Shown here in pieces: positions 29,292-40,350 of a stretch of 64,000 bases of DNA. The notes under the pieces are model-generated. The model worked only from the letters and a program-made list of their open reading frames with translations, searched no databases and was not told the DNA's origin. Every line of letters begins with the position of its first letter. Positions within the stretch are counted from its first letter, which is position 1. Position numbers and translations under genes: made by a program. The stretch spans positions 42,964 to 106,963 of the forward strand of contig JAGKQI010000056.1 in the NCBI GenBank assembly GCA_018806915.1, given 5' to 3'. This DNA comes from Phytophthora colocasiae. Lineage: Eukaryota > Oomycota > Peronosporomycetes > Peronosporales > Peronosporaceae.

Positions 29292-31496
29292 ATGAACACA
29301 GAAAGATCCACAGATCAGCAGAGTTCTGGGAGGATCTTCTACTGACAGGCACGAGGCAGACCTGGATCGCAATCCAGATCTCGAAGAAAAACCTCGAATT
29401 CCTCCCCAGGCCCCGTCGAGGGCCATTGCGGATCTCGACGAGAATCGAGATCCGCACACGAGCGATAAGGAATCAGCAAAGCTGAAACCTAATCTGCTCA
29501 CCAAGCCCACTGTTGCCTCAAGATCGACAAAAAAAGAAGATCAAAGAGCACCCGGACGAAATTCGAAAAGCTCCAGACTCAGAGCCAGAAGATGTGATCA
29601 ACCCAGGATCAACGATCACCAGGGATGCGATCGAGCAGGCCTACTACAGGAAGAGGCTAAGCGAGACCTTGCTTAACGATCCCGTTCTCACGATCATACA
29701 AGTCCGCCAGATCGGTAACCTCGCCGGACCAGTGTCGAAGCCCCGGACTAGCTCTGACCGCCTGAACGCGGTGAAGATCCTACTTGATCTGCTCCAAGAA
29801 GCTGGTTTGGTGGCTGGAGAGTTCGACCCGAACTCTCTATTTGACTTGGAGCTGCAAGCGATTCAATCTGCGACCCAGATCTATTCGATTCCCTCAAGAT
29901 CTTGGTCGGCGAGCGCCCCTGACGCCCGACCCAGGCTATCAGACTGGGTCGTCATGTTACGCGTCAGCGACCTCGGAACCAGACTCCAGATAGCCTGAGA
30001 AGGCTGCAACGCATGTCGTTGGAGCCCTCCGGCGCCAAGTTCCTGAAATCGCGTATGAAGAAACAGGATGCACGATCGGTGGCTGCGAAGCTGGAGGTCA
30101 AGATGCCCGATCAGCAAGAAAATCGCCGGATCCGGACGGACCAGACCGCGCCGACGACTAACTCCACTGGATCGAGCAACAAGTTGGACGACTACTTTCA
30201 AATGGCGATGGATCGTTTCTTGAAAGAACGGAATCTCGCGACACCCCGATCGCCGATCAAAGGGGAGTTAGATGTTGAAATGGAGTCCGTCACGGCCTCG
30301 GATCCGGATGCATGGGAATACGATCCGGACGATCTGGGCATACCAAGTTCCGGGGGACAGATGTCGAGCCGAGCCACGATCGCATCCGCGGCGATCGGTC
30401 AAGGAGGATCGTCGATGATCCAGCGGGTCCGGATCTCAGCGATCTCGGATCTGAAAGATTTTGCGGGTAAAGATCTGGACGAAGATCGCGCTCGGGCCTG
30501 GATCAGTAAAGTCAAGTCGGCGTTCCAACGCGATCAGGCTACGGAAGAAGAGAAATGCCTCACGTTTGCAGATCTGATGGTGGGACCGGCAAAGAACTGG
30601 TACAGGCAGCTCAGTCGAACGACGAAACCAAGTGGGCGGATCTGTTGGACAGTTTCCAGACCCAATATTGTGGGTTGGGTATGTCGGTCGCGTGGCAATA
30701 CTATCACGCTCGCAAGCGATCAGAAGAAACCCCTCTCGATTATCTCTACCGGCTCAACGTGGCGGCTTTACGTGCTAGACTGAAGATCAAGGACGGGAGC
30801 CCTAAGGCCCGCCGAGAACATGTGGACCACTACATAGAGACATTGGGAGATCCGGAGTTAGCTGATCGGCTGACCTTACTCCGACTGAGTGACGTCGAGG
30901 AGCTGGAGGAGGTACTCCGTGCCCGGGAACGGGCGAAAAGCAGGCAGCGTAAATCTGCGTTCGGATCGAAGTACAGACAAAAGGCACCGGCCAGTGCCCT
31001 GGCAGCTCCCACCCGAGCGGTGGTACGGGCGATCCAAACTCAAGATCCGAGCTCGAGAATCAGAGGAAATATCCGGATCGGATGGATCCGATTCTGAAGG
31101 CGATCTCCGGAGGATATATCTTGCCGCGTCAGAAGACAAGCCGATCGGTGCTGGGGCGCTCCCACCAACAGGATCAGTTGCGATCGCACACGAACGTGCA
31201 GGACCGAGGCCGGACCACGGATCGCAGACAACCAGATCACGATAGAGGTCGCTGTTCGCATTGTGGGTCGCGGAAGCACACGGATCTGGACTGCTGGAGA
31301 CGTCTAACCTGTGACACGTGCGGAAAGAGGGGCCACCCAACGGATCGCTGTCTATATACATGCCGTGGTTGTGGGGAGATCCATGAAGCTGGAGAATGCC
31401 CCATGGAAGAATTCCTACAACCAGATCCGCAAGTGGTACGATCCGACCCGACATGCCGGACTGTTTCCCGAGAAGGTGGAAAAGATGTTAAACTAG
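29292..31496 (+). pseudogene. Gypsy-A2 gag
   Basis: Homologue of A1 gag, start ATG 29292. An extra T near 29338 puts a stop 15 codons in. Open stretches cover 29513-29998, 30013-30783 and 30555-31097, divided by indels near 29880, 30630 and 31055. The zinc knuckles are present (CSHCGSRKHTDLDC, CDTCGKRGHPTDRC, then CRGCGEIHEAGEC), and gag ends in a TAG at 31494-31496. Role as in A1. The many 1-nt changes beside near-identical LTRs raise the question whether some are sequencing errors. Confidence 0.9.
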
Positions 31497-31803
31497 GACG
31501 CTCGCCGGTTTGGAAACCGGTACGAGCCGAGCGTTCTGGAGTACTGCATCTATGCATATGTGAACAAGAAATCGAGAGATCAAGATAGGGAGAATTCGGA
31601 TCTGCGCGGTAATACATGTAAGTTGCATTCGTATACTGCTAAGATCGCGAGTCTTCCCGGATCGATGAGTTCTCGCGATCTGGTGCGGAAGTGGCCTTGG
31701 ATCTCAAGGAAGGAGAATCCAGGGTTACTGGAAATACCACGCACCAGGAAAATGGTTCCACCAAGCCAAGATCTCAGGCAAGATTAATCATGAAAGAGCG
31801 ATC
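31396..31803 (+). pseudogene. Gypsy-A2 pol start
   Basis: Overlaps the end of gag and carries the NKKSRDQDRENSDLRGNTC block (about 31563-31619). Two or more indels (near 31408, 31657 and 31722) break the frame before the protease, which opens at 31804. Confidence 0.75.
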
Positions 31804-34263
31804 TTGCTCCTGGACACTGGCGCCGAGGTATCCATCTTGGATACCACCTTTGCTCGTAAGGTTGGGTGCCACTTTGACACTAGTCAGAGACAGGAGTGTG
31901 TTGGGATCGGTGATAATGTGTACACCACCGAGGGAAGAACGAGGATCAAGATCACGCTTGCAGGATACCTGGTCTACTTTTTCGATATTTGGATCGGGGA
32001 TCTATCCGGGCAAGATGCGATCCTGGGTATGGATTTCATGATCCCGGCTGGGGTCCGGATGGATCTTGCGAAGGGATCGATGTGCTTACCTAATGAAGTG
32101 GGGATCCCACTTAGTGGTCGCAAGAGATTATACGGGGAGAAGGTAAGATCGGTAAAATTGGAAGAAGATCTACATATCCCAGTTGGGAGATCCGAAGAGG
32201 CCGCATCGAGAGTGAAATTATCGGCGACGGAGAAATTGTGGGTGAACAGAGGCGACCAATGGGTACCCACCGTGGTAAATGGACCCGGCCGAACTCGGTA
32301 CTTAGTGATCACGAATTTGAGCGAGAAGATTCTACGACTGGATCACAGATTACATGTCGGGATGGTACTTGATCAAGAAAAAGTTCCTCGCTACCCCGGG
32401 TTTGTATTGGTCGGGTCCCGGCGTTACATGGAGTGGCAGAATCTAGCTCTAGAAGCGACAGTGGACGCAAGACCGGAACCTCAGGAAACCGTAGAGATCC
32501 CCTTACCGCCGGTCGAACGGCCGACCTACGTTACGCCGCGATCTATACTCCGTCGAGGTGGGGCAATCAAGACCGATCCTGATCCTGCACCAATATCGAC
32601 ATTGGAACCGCGATCACCGACCGATACGGCCGAAGTCAAGGTCGCATTCATCGATCCCCAACCGGATCCCATGGATACCCCACCGATCACGATCAGTTCC
32701 GACAAGGCCCCGAGTGGCGAAGCTGGGGGCGGTGAGACTGAGACGAATGGTGAGACTGAGACGAATGAGAGCTTGCCAGATCAGGCCCCAGGTCGGACAG
32801 ATCGGACATGTGAAGAGGAAATCGAGGTAAAAACAGAAAAACCAGATTTTCAAATCGAGATCCAACATGTATCCGACGCCGATGCCGTCCCCATGGTTAA
32901 AGACACCCCGATCTTGACAGCCAAGGACGATAGGCTGCGTGATCAATCAACGGATGAACCGGATCCGACATCGCCTGAAGGGATCGAGAACGCTGATCAG
33001 ACCCACTTACACGAAAGTGGCGATTTTTCGGCCGAAGATCTAGCCGATAATCTCGCAGTAGTACCGGAGATCCAGATTTCCACCACTGAAGAAGTCAGGA
33101 TCGAAGATCTGCAAGTAGGAAATCCGGGATCGGCTACCCCGGAGGAGATCGAGAAACTTCGACAGATTATTTGGAAGAAGCGACATCTCCTGATCGGAAA
33201 GGGGAACGCACTTCCTCCAGCGGCCAAGGGTGTTATATGCGATATCGACGTGGGTGATGCAAAGCCGATCGCACAACGAGTCCGAAAGGTGGCGCCACAG
33301 TTCCGCGAGAAAGTATCGGATCTTATCAAAGGACTCCTAGCTGCCAAGATCATCCGGCCATCGACCTCGCCATGGGCATCGCCGATCGTGGTGATCATCA
33401 AGAAGAACGGTGTAGACATCCGACTATGTATCGATTATCGGCTGGTGAACGGTCTCACGAGGCTGATGATCTACCCAATGCCTCTGATCAATGACCTGTT
33501 AGAAGATCTTGACAAGGTTCTGTGGTACTGTTCATTAGACATGGCGAGTGGATTCTGGGTCGTATCAATGACCGATCGAGCTTGCGCGATCTCAGCTTTC
33601 ATCACCCCGTTCGGCCTCTTCGAGTGGAATCGCATGCCGTTCGGGCTGAAGAACGCCCCTCAGATCTATCAACGTCTTGTGGACAACGCCCTATATGGAT
33701 TTTTGAAGATCTCCCAGTCAGGGAATACGAAAGACTCTACAGATGTGTTTGAATCAGGGGTCCCGGAAGATCCTGGTCGCCCGTCGGTTCTAGGACGGAG
33801 ATCTTACATCGACGATATCTTGATCACGGCTGGAACATGGGATCAAATGTGCGATCGGGTGGAAGACCTATTGGAGGCCTGTGATAAGTGGAATCTCTCG
33901 ATCAGTGTGGCGAAGAGCTTCTGGGGCATGGATAAGGTGGAATATCTCGGACACAAAGTGTCGATCGACGGATTGGAGGCAAACCCGAAAGACCTGAAGT
34001 CTCTGACGGATCTGCCATTCCCTGGGTCGCTCCGATCCATGCAATCGTTCCTGGGAAGTTTGAATTACTATAGTCGGTTCATCGAGGATTATGCGATCTA
34101 TGCATCGGTCCTATATGAACTACGTGAAGTGGAGTTCGCAGAACTGAAGAAGCGACCAGATCTTCGAAAGATCATGGATAGTACGGACCCGATCAATCGA
34201 GATCCCGTTGCGCTTAAGTCGAATCAGGATGGATCACCCGACACCTTGACTCAAAGGGAATAG
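31804..34263 (+). CDS. Gypsy-A2 protease and reverse transcriptase
   Basis: An 819-codon open frame. It begins at LLDTGAEVSILD, the protease active site, with DAILGMDF near 32017-32040. An acidic, Glu/Asp/Pro-rich spacer follows (about 32500-33100). It contains a local duplication, GGETETNGETETNES, absent from A1, which has GGETETNES. RT: KNGVDIRLCIDYR (about 33403), GLKNAPQIYQRL, an insertion of about 35 residues, and YIDD at 33805-33816. The start codon is an artefact of the upstream frameshift; in the intact element this is part of a continuous Pol. A frameshift near 34255 ends it. Confidence 0.93.
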   Translation: MLLDTGAEVSILDTTFARKVGCHFDTSQRQECVGIGDNVYTTEGRTRIKITLAGYLVYFFDIWIGDLSGQDAILGMDFMIPAGVRMDLAKGSMCLPNEVGIPLSGRKRLYGEKVRSVKLEEDLHIPVGRSEEAASRVKLSATEKLWVNRGDQWVPTVVNGPGRTRYLVITNLSEKILRLDHRLHVGMVLDQEKVPRYPGFVLVGSRRYMEWQNLALEATVDARPEPQETVEIPLPPVERPTYVTPRSILRRGGAIKTDPDPAPISTLEPRSPTDTAEVKVAFIDPQPDPMDTPPITISSDKAPSGEAGGGETETNGETETNESLPDQAPGRTDRTCEEEIEVKTEKPDFQIEIQHVSDADAVPMVKDTPILTAKDDRLRDQSTDEPDPTSPEGIENADQTHLHESGDFSAEDLADNLAVVPEIQISTTEEVRIEDLQVGNPGSATPEEIEKLRQIIWKKRHLLIGKGNALPPAAKGVICDIDVGDAKPIAQRVRKVAPQFREKVSDLIKGLLAAKIIRPSTSPWASPIVVIIKKNGVDIRLCIDYRLVNGLTRLMIYPMPLINDLLEDLDKVLWYCSLDMASGFWVVSMTDRACAISAFITPFGLFEWNRMPFGLKNAPQIYQRLVDNALYGFLKISQSGNTKDSTDVFESGVPEDPGRPSVLGRRSYIDDILITAGTWDQMCDRVEDLLEACDKWNLSISVAKSFWGMDKVEYLGHKVSIDGLEANPKDLKSLTDLPFPGSLRSMQSFLGSLNYYSRFIEDYAIYASVLYELREVEFAELKKRPDLRKIMDSTDPINRDPVALKSNQDGSPDTLTQRE

Positions 34264-34380
34264 TACGCCGGATCTTAACTTGGGGGCGACGCCTTTCCCT
34301 GTTCAAGCAAGGTCGGAGCCAATCTGGCCCAAAGAGCTGGCGACGAAAGGTGGGGTAGGGCACACAGGGCGTTTACAGCC

Positions 34381-35685
34381 TTGAAAACCAAGATCGCGTC
34401 GACCCCGATCCTTCGTCACTTCGACATGACAAAGTTACCCGTGGTGATCGTGTATGCCAGTGACTGGGCGATTTCCGCCGCACTAATGCAGGAACACGAC
34501 CAGATCTACCACCCGGTCGCGTTTGCCAGCCGAACCTTGAAGACGAACGAGTTAAACTATAATGTTGCCGAAAAGGAGGTGTTGGCTCTACTTCGGATCC
34601 TGGATCTACACTACACCCTGTTGGTGGGACGTCGGATCAAGGTCCTAACCAGGCACTCCACGCTTGCCTGGCTGTTCAAGTCTGCCGGCCTTCAAGGGCG
34701 TCTGGGACAATGGTCTGCTCTCCTGTCCCCATGGACACTCGAGATCACGAAGTGTACGAAGGGAGAGGATGAGATACTGGGGGCGATCGCAGCTAATATA
34801 ACGCCTAGATCGGAGATCGACGAAGCCCTGATCGCGATCGCGCCACAGAAGGAACCAAGGCGTAAGATCCAGATGCCGATTCCCACCGTAGATCCAGGCG
34901 AGAAGCTATGGGTAGTAAGTTTCGACGGTTCGGCACGCGTGAAACGAGGGGGAGGCGCTTTCAGCGCGATCGTGTGGAGTTTGCCGGAGTGGAAAGTGAT
35001 CAAAGCTAAATCAGACTATGCGGAGAGTCTTACTGTCGATGAAGCGGAATACCGTGGGCTCTTGCTAGGTCTTGGCATGATCGCACAGTTAGAACGCCGC
35101 CGTTTGGTCATTTGTGGCGATTCGAACCTAGTGATCCGACAAGTCCGGGGCGAGATCGACTGCAAGGCGCCAGGATTGACGTTACTGAAACAGAAGGTGC
35201 TAGATCACTTGCGGAATTGGGGAGATCATGAGCTAGTCCATGTGAAGAGAGACTGGAATGGGAGCGCAGACAGCTTGGCGAGTGCCGCGCTGCAGCGAGG
35301 AAGCGGGATCGAGGTCCACGATGAAGCATATCGGTGCGATCTGGTCACCCTAAATCGGCTTGATGAGGTGTTGATCCCTCGAGTTGAAGATCGAACGGTG
35401 CAAGTGTCGGCCGTAGCCACGGGTGCAGCCCGAGCGCGACCCGATGCCGCCGTCCTGCGAGAGGAACTGATCCGGGAGATGCGAGTGGATCGGATCAGGC
35501 GAGCTCAGGACGAGGAGGTCTGGATCGCCGGACTAAAGAAGTACCTGGCTGGGCAGATCGCGGATCTTACTCGAGCCGAGTCTGGATCCTACGCCAAGAT
35601 CGCTTCCGAGTACGAGGTAGATGAACAGGATCTGTTGTTTTATTGCCCACCAGGCCGAGATCAAGAGGTGATCGCGACCGTCTGA
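34381..35685 (+). CDS. Gypsy-A2 RNase H and second RNase H
   Basis: A 434-codon frame with two RNase H domains in a row. First: YASDWAISAALMQEHD (about 34451) and VAEKEVLALLR, the usual Ty3/Gypsy domain. Second: VVSFDGSARVKRGGGAF (about 34912), DEAEYRGLLLGL, CGDSNLVIRQVRGEI and NGSADSLASAAL (about 35260), an archaeal-type RNase H. It links A1's two pol frames, showing that they are one gene: here the junction around 34740-34930 is uninterrupted. The frame ends early where about a dozen bases are missing near 35660. Confidence 0.92.
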   Translation: MKTKIASTPILRHFDMTKLPVVIVYASDWAISAALMQEHDQIYHPVAFASRTLKTNELNYNVAEKEVLALLRILDLHYTLLVGRRIKVLTRHSTLAWLFKSAGLQGRLGQWSALLSPWTLEITKCTKGEDEILGAIAANITPRSEIDEALIAIAPQKEPRRKIQMPIPTVDPGEKLWVVSFDGSARVKRGGGAFSAIVWSLPEWKVIKAKSDYAESLTVDEAEYRGLLLGLGMIAQLERRRLVICGDSNLVIRQVRGEIDCKAPGLTLLKQKVLDHLRNWGDHELVHVKRDWNGSADSLASAALQRGSGIEVHDEAYRCDLVTLNRLDEVLIPRVEDRTVQVSAVATGAARARPDAAVLREELIREMRVDRIRRAQDEEVWIAGLKKYLAGQIADLTRAESGSYAKIASEYEVDEQDLLFYCPPGRDQEVIATV

Positions 35686-37096
35686 TGAGACTCGTGGTTC
35701 CAGAAACGCTACAGCAGGATGACCTCCACCACTACCATACGACTCTGGAAGGGGACATCAAGGGATCGGACGCACTTATCAGCGGATCCGAGATCATTTC
35801 ACTGGAGGGATTATATCGGAGTGTGCAGCGATACGTAGGCGAGTGTGTAGACTGTGAGACCGGAAAGGGAGACCCACGATCCGGGGCGAGTCACCTGGGA
35901 ATCTGCAAGCTACATACCCATTCCAGATCATAGCGATGGATCACATACCCTCTCTGCCCAGATCCAACAAAGGCAATACTGAACTGCTGATCTGGGTGGA
36001 TCTGTTCACGGGATATGTGATCGCAAAGGCTAGTTCCTCCCGATCGGCTCAGACCGTCGCGGAATCTTATGAAGAATGCGTGTTCCGCAGATTTGGCGCT
36101 AGCGAGATGATCAGGCACGATCGAGAGCCGGGCTTCATGTCCGACTTCTTCAGATCGTTTAATAGGATCCTGGGGCAGCGACAACGGGCGACGATGGCCT
36201 ACCGACCACAGGCCAATGGAACTGCGGAACGGATGGTGCAAACGGCCACTAGGGCAATCAAGATGTATGTTCAAGATCTCGATCAAAGGACTGGGATGAA
36301 TATGCGGAGAGATTGACTTTCGCCATTAACACGGCTCACGATCGGGTCCCGGGGAGATACCCCTCACTATTTGGTACACGGATGGGATCCAAGATCGACG
36401 TTGGAAGCAACGATCCCGATCGGGTCGACCAGACGCCACGATCGCGATCCAAGACGGTGGAGATATCGCGTTCAGAGATACTACCAGCAGTCGAGAGAAC
36501 AGGTCAACGCTAAGCTGCGAGAGGCGATCGCGGACCGAGCTGATCGGCACAATGAGGATGTCGATCCGCATCAGATCGAAGCTGGATCACGAGTTTGGCT
36601 ATACCTAGATCGTGTGAAGGAAGGGTATGCCCGTAAACTCACCCACCTTTGGCATGGCCCGTTCCGTGTTGCAGAGAAGCTCAATGAATTCACGATCAAG
36701 CTGGAGATCGCGGGCTCTGGTTACCATATCTTTCCGGTGGTTCATGTTTCTAAGCTAAAGCTGGTACGGAATTTCCCAGATCGACCGCGGATCGAGTTGA
36801 CGGTAGATGAAGCCGATCGGCTCGATTTCGATGAGATCCTCCTTCCGGAGGACAGTTGGGTTCCAGATCTGGATGCCGATGAGTACGAGGTCGAACGGAT
36901 CTCGGACATGCGAAGTGGGAAACGAACTCGCTACGGCCGGATCTATCGTGAATTCCTGGTGCACTGGGTCGGTTATGACGAACCGACTTGGGTCGATGAA
37001 GCTGATCTTAACTGTTGAGCCATATTGAGCGCGTTCCTACGTGACCACGCTAATCGGAACCGGTTCGGCGTGATGCAGTCGCATGAAGAGGTGTAA
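35643..37096 (+). pseudogene. Gypsy-A2 integrase and chromodomain
   Basis: The zinc domain (RLVVPETLQQDD, CVDCETGKG) is frameshifted near 35755-35930. Core Asp in MDHIPSLPR (35936), Asp in RHDREPGF (about 36115), Glu in NGTAERMVQ (about 36217). Indels near 36290-36370 precede the last open stretch, 36371-37018. That stretch carries the GPF module (HGPFRVAEKL) and a complete chromodomain: YEVERISDMR...REFLVHWVGYDEPTWVDEADLN. A TGA at 37016-37018 replaces a Gly codon found in A1; without it the frame would run to a TAA at 37094-37096. Confidence 0.92.
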
Positions 37097-37314
37097 GGAG
37101 AGTCAGGCGAGGTGACAGGGTTGCCTCGCCGTGATCGAGGAAGCTGATGTGGAGGAGAATCCAGATCAGAGCGAGAGTTTTATATTTGTGTATATGCATG
37201 TGCGTAGGGAATTTGACGGTGGACGATGGTGATCCGGGATGTCGAGATGGAGATGAAAGGGGATCACATTCCTAAAAATGATAGAGTACGAGGGAATGAC
37301 GGTGAGAATGGAGA
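37097..37314. other. Spacer between pol and antisense ORF of Gypsy-A2
   Basis: Some 220 bp with purine-rich GATTACGAATGGAGAT-like repeats (about 37313-37355). It separates convergent genes. No other feature seen. Confidence 0.45.
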
Positions 37315-40247
37315 TTACGGATTACGAGTGGAGATTATGAGAATTACGAATGGAGATGGAAGAATGTAGAACGGCCCTGGAAGGGGTTCCGAATCCGAAC
37401 TCGGGGAGAAGCCCCGAGCCTTGCTGCAAGTGATCAGTTCGCACGACTTACGGAGAAGCGGCCCCAGCGGGGGAGGATTGAACTTGCCGATAAGTCGGGG
37501 AATCCTGGTAGCGGGATGGTTGACCGGGTCTTGCCGATACTGGTTACGCCACGGATCCGCCTCGTCACACTCCTCCAGAGCCTCGATCAGGTTCGCCGGC
37601 TCTGGGACGTTCGCGTTGGGATCCGACAGGTTGGCACGCCGAGAGACCACGCCGGGATACCAACGAACCACATCCACCGACGGAATGGGGAGGTGAAGGA
37701 AGAACGGATCCAGCAGGATGTCGAGATCGAACCACTGATCGCGCATTATGGCGGGGAAGGAGGCGAGGAATTGGCGCCAAGCAGACCCAGCCCGACTCCG
37801 CCGGGCCTTGCGAGCAACGTAATACCGCTGCAGTTCAAGATCCGCATCCTGCATGGCAGAGGTGATCTCAAAGTTGTGGGTGGCCTCCCAAAATGCTTGA
37901 CGGTGCCGTTCCTCCCAGAACGCGATAGGTGGCGGCCACGGCCGCGAGGGTGTTCCCTCCCTCTCATGCAGATCGAGGTCGAACGTAAGGGACCCGGGTT
38001 CGCGAAGTCGTTCCACGGCTCTAGAGCCAGCAGATCAAGCACGTTCACGCCCGTGATCAGCTCGTGGAGGTATTCGGTGCGGGGTCGGTGCAGGCCCAGC
38101 CTGTATCTGGGAAGGAACAGCCAACCCGAAGGGATCAACAACCGTTTGCCCAGAGAATTGGCGATCAGACCCACGATCGAATACTGCCCGATCACCTGCG
38201 GATCCCACGGCACGATGTCAGCGGCCGCGAAGGTACGCTGCCGATCGTACCCTGGAATGAAAGAGGCGACCGGGAAACAGGGGTGGGCGGAGCCCCGGGG
38301 GCGAGGAACCCCCCGAAGGAGGTGGCGGGGGTGACGGGGAACCCGGAGGCGATCCTGGAGACGGCGGACCCTGATCCATCTGGAGATGGGCTTGAGCCGT
38401 CCGGAGACCCCGATCCACGGGTGCCAGAAGGTCCGGCTCTCGGAACCTGACCGGACTCGCGCCGGTGCGTCGAGATAGACCGTTGGCGGCCCATGTGTAG
38501 TCTCGTCCTCCTCGGAGTCCTCCGCCTCGTTGGAACGTTCCGATTCGGCTTCAGAACTAGTTCCATTGCTGGGTTCTGGACTTTCTTCCTCTTCGGACGG
38601 CGATGAGAATGGGTGCTGGGGATCGTAGTCGGAGTCTTCCTCGTCCTCATCCGGCGAATCACCCTCGGCGGGGAGCGATCCGGACTGATCCGTAGGCGCT
38701 GGGGTCGGATCAGGGGCTGGAGTGTCGTTTCCTCCCTCCGGCTTGCCCAGAAGCTTGATCCGCCAACAGATCCAGCGGACTCGCCGTTGATCCTGCCGGG
38801 GTCGGGACCACCGTGGGTGTGACAGGCTGGGTTGACCCGGAGCTTCGGTAGCTGCAGGTTTTAGATCACGGGGAGCTGAGGTGCTCCGAGCCGGACGCTT
38901 GCGTGAGGAAGGAGGAACGGCCGGGAAGCGGAGGCGCTTCGAGATCTTTTGGTGGCACGAGCCGCCCGTCGATCCGCGATCCACGAGGACAACCGAGCAG
39001 AGGAATCCTCGGCGTGGTGCAGCTGTTGCTCGGCTTCGGCATAATCAGCGTCCAGCTCTTGGTGAGCCTGTCGAAGCTCCGCGTTCTGTCGCTGGAGTTG
39101 GTCGAGCTCCTGTGTCGCCGCATCCCGGGCGGAACGAGCCACGTCAAGCGTCTGCGAGGGCAGACAAACGATCTTGGGTGGCATCGTCCAGGTCGACCTG
39201 GATTCGATCACGGTCTACCGTTACTCGATTGAGATCTTGCATTGCCTGATCCCGGTCGAGGCGGGCCTGATCCAGGTCTGCGACGGCCTGATCCCGCTCG
39301 GCAATGGCGGCACGATGCTGGACGGAGAGCTGGTCCCGGTCGTGCTGGATTATCTCCAGATTTCCCAAGGCGTCTGCCAGATCTTGCTCCAGGCTGGATA
39401 CGGCGGCGGCATCGGCGGTTGCACCCAGAGGCGGAGCGCGAGAATCCGGGGCGGATACGTCCTCCAAGGCGAGGTGTGCCTGAGCCAGTTCAACCTGGTG
39501 ATCCTCTGCCTCGCGTTCCAGATACGCGACTTCGGCTCGAGCGGCGAGCAACTCCGCTTGGGTCCGCGTCAGCTCCAACCTCAACCGAGCTTCCTCTGCC
39601 GTCGGGCGAGTCTGATCAGCAGGCATGGCCATAGCCGCTTGTGGACCTTGGGAGGAATCGTTCCTCTGCCAGCGATCAAGGCTACGCTGAGTGAGGTCAG
39701 GTCATGGCGCACGGCGGCGAGCTCCCGTTCGCGATCCTGAAGCTCATCCCGGAGTTCAATCTCCGTCTCCCCGGCTATGCGAAGTTCGGCCAGCCGGAAG
39801 TCGAGATCCTCGAGCGCAGAGTCTAGCCGCGCCTGGATCCGGGCCAGTCGCTGCTCAGACTCCCGTCGTTCGGCGTCGTGCTGGGCCCGCTGATCCTGCA
39901 AGGCGGCGATCGCGTCCCCACCGATAGCATCTCCGGTTCCCGATCGCAGATGAGCGATTTCGGCGTTCAGCCGCAAAATCTCCTCCGCTTGGTCGTCCCG
40001 GAAGCGCTCCATATCCTCCATGTCGGATCGCAACCGGCGAACGGTGTCGTCCAGGTGGTCCCGATCGCGACTCAAGGTCTCGCGTATCCGTTGGCTATGG
40101 GCCAGCCTCGCTTGCAAGGTGACCGACCAGCTCAGGGTTTACCCCGGGGGTTGAGAAGCGGGAGGCCGTGGATCGGGCGGATCGGATCGAGTGCTCGCTC
40201 GAGGGCGCTCTCGGCGTCAAGGGGGGCGAGGAAGGCGGATCGGACAT
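37315..40247 (-). pseudogene. Antisense ORF of Gypsy-A2: coiled-coil protein
   Basis: Starts at ATG 40247 (MSDPPSSPPLTPRAP), 104 bp inside the 3' LTR, opposite to pol. N-terminal Pro/Ser segment, then a coiled coil of about 400 residues (RRLRSDMEDMERFRDDQAEE; DRDQLSVQHRAAIAERDQ), an acidic middle (EDEEDSDYDPQ, EEEESPEPS) and the conserved C-terminal domain (YYVARKARRSRAGSAWRQFL, LLDPFFLHLP, VRWYPGVVSRRANL). It is homologous along its length to 11742-14286, with strongest identity at the C-terminus. Frameshifts near 39620, 39190, 38870 and 37800-38000. Conservation between two element copies argues for protein-level selection. Function unknown. Confidence 0.78.
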
Positions 40248-40341
40248 TTCGAGAGAGTGGTGGCGCTTGAACGACTTGTGTTCCAGGTGGTGAATGTGGA
40301 AATAAACCCGAAGTGAGCTGCGGCAGCTCAACTTACGTGCT

Positions 40342-40350
40342 GGGGGCGGA
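40342..40350 (+). other. Gypsy-A2 polypurine tract
   Basis: GGGGGCGGA abuts the 3' LTR; the same tract is found in A1. Confidence 0.75.
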
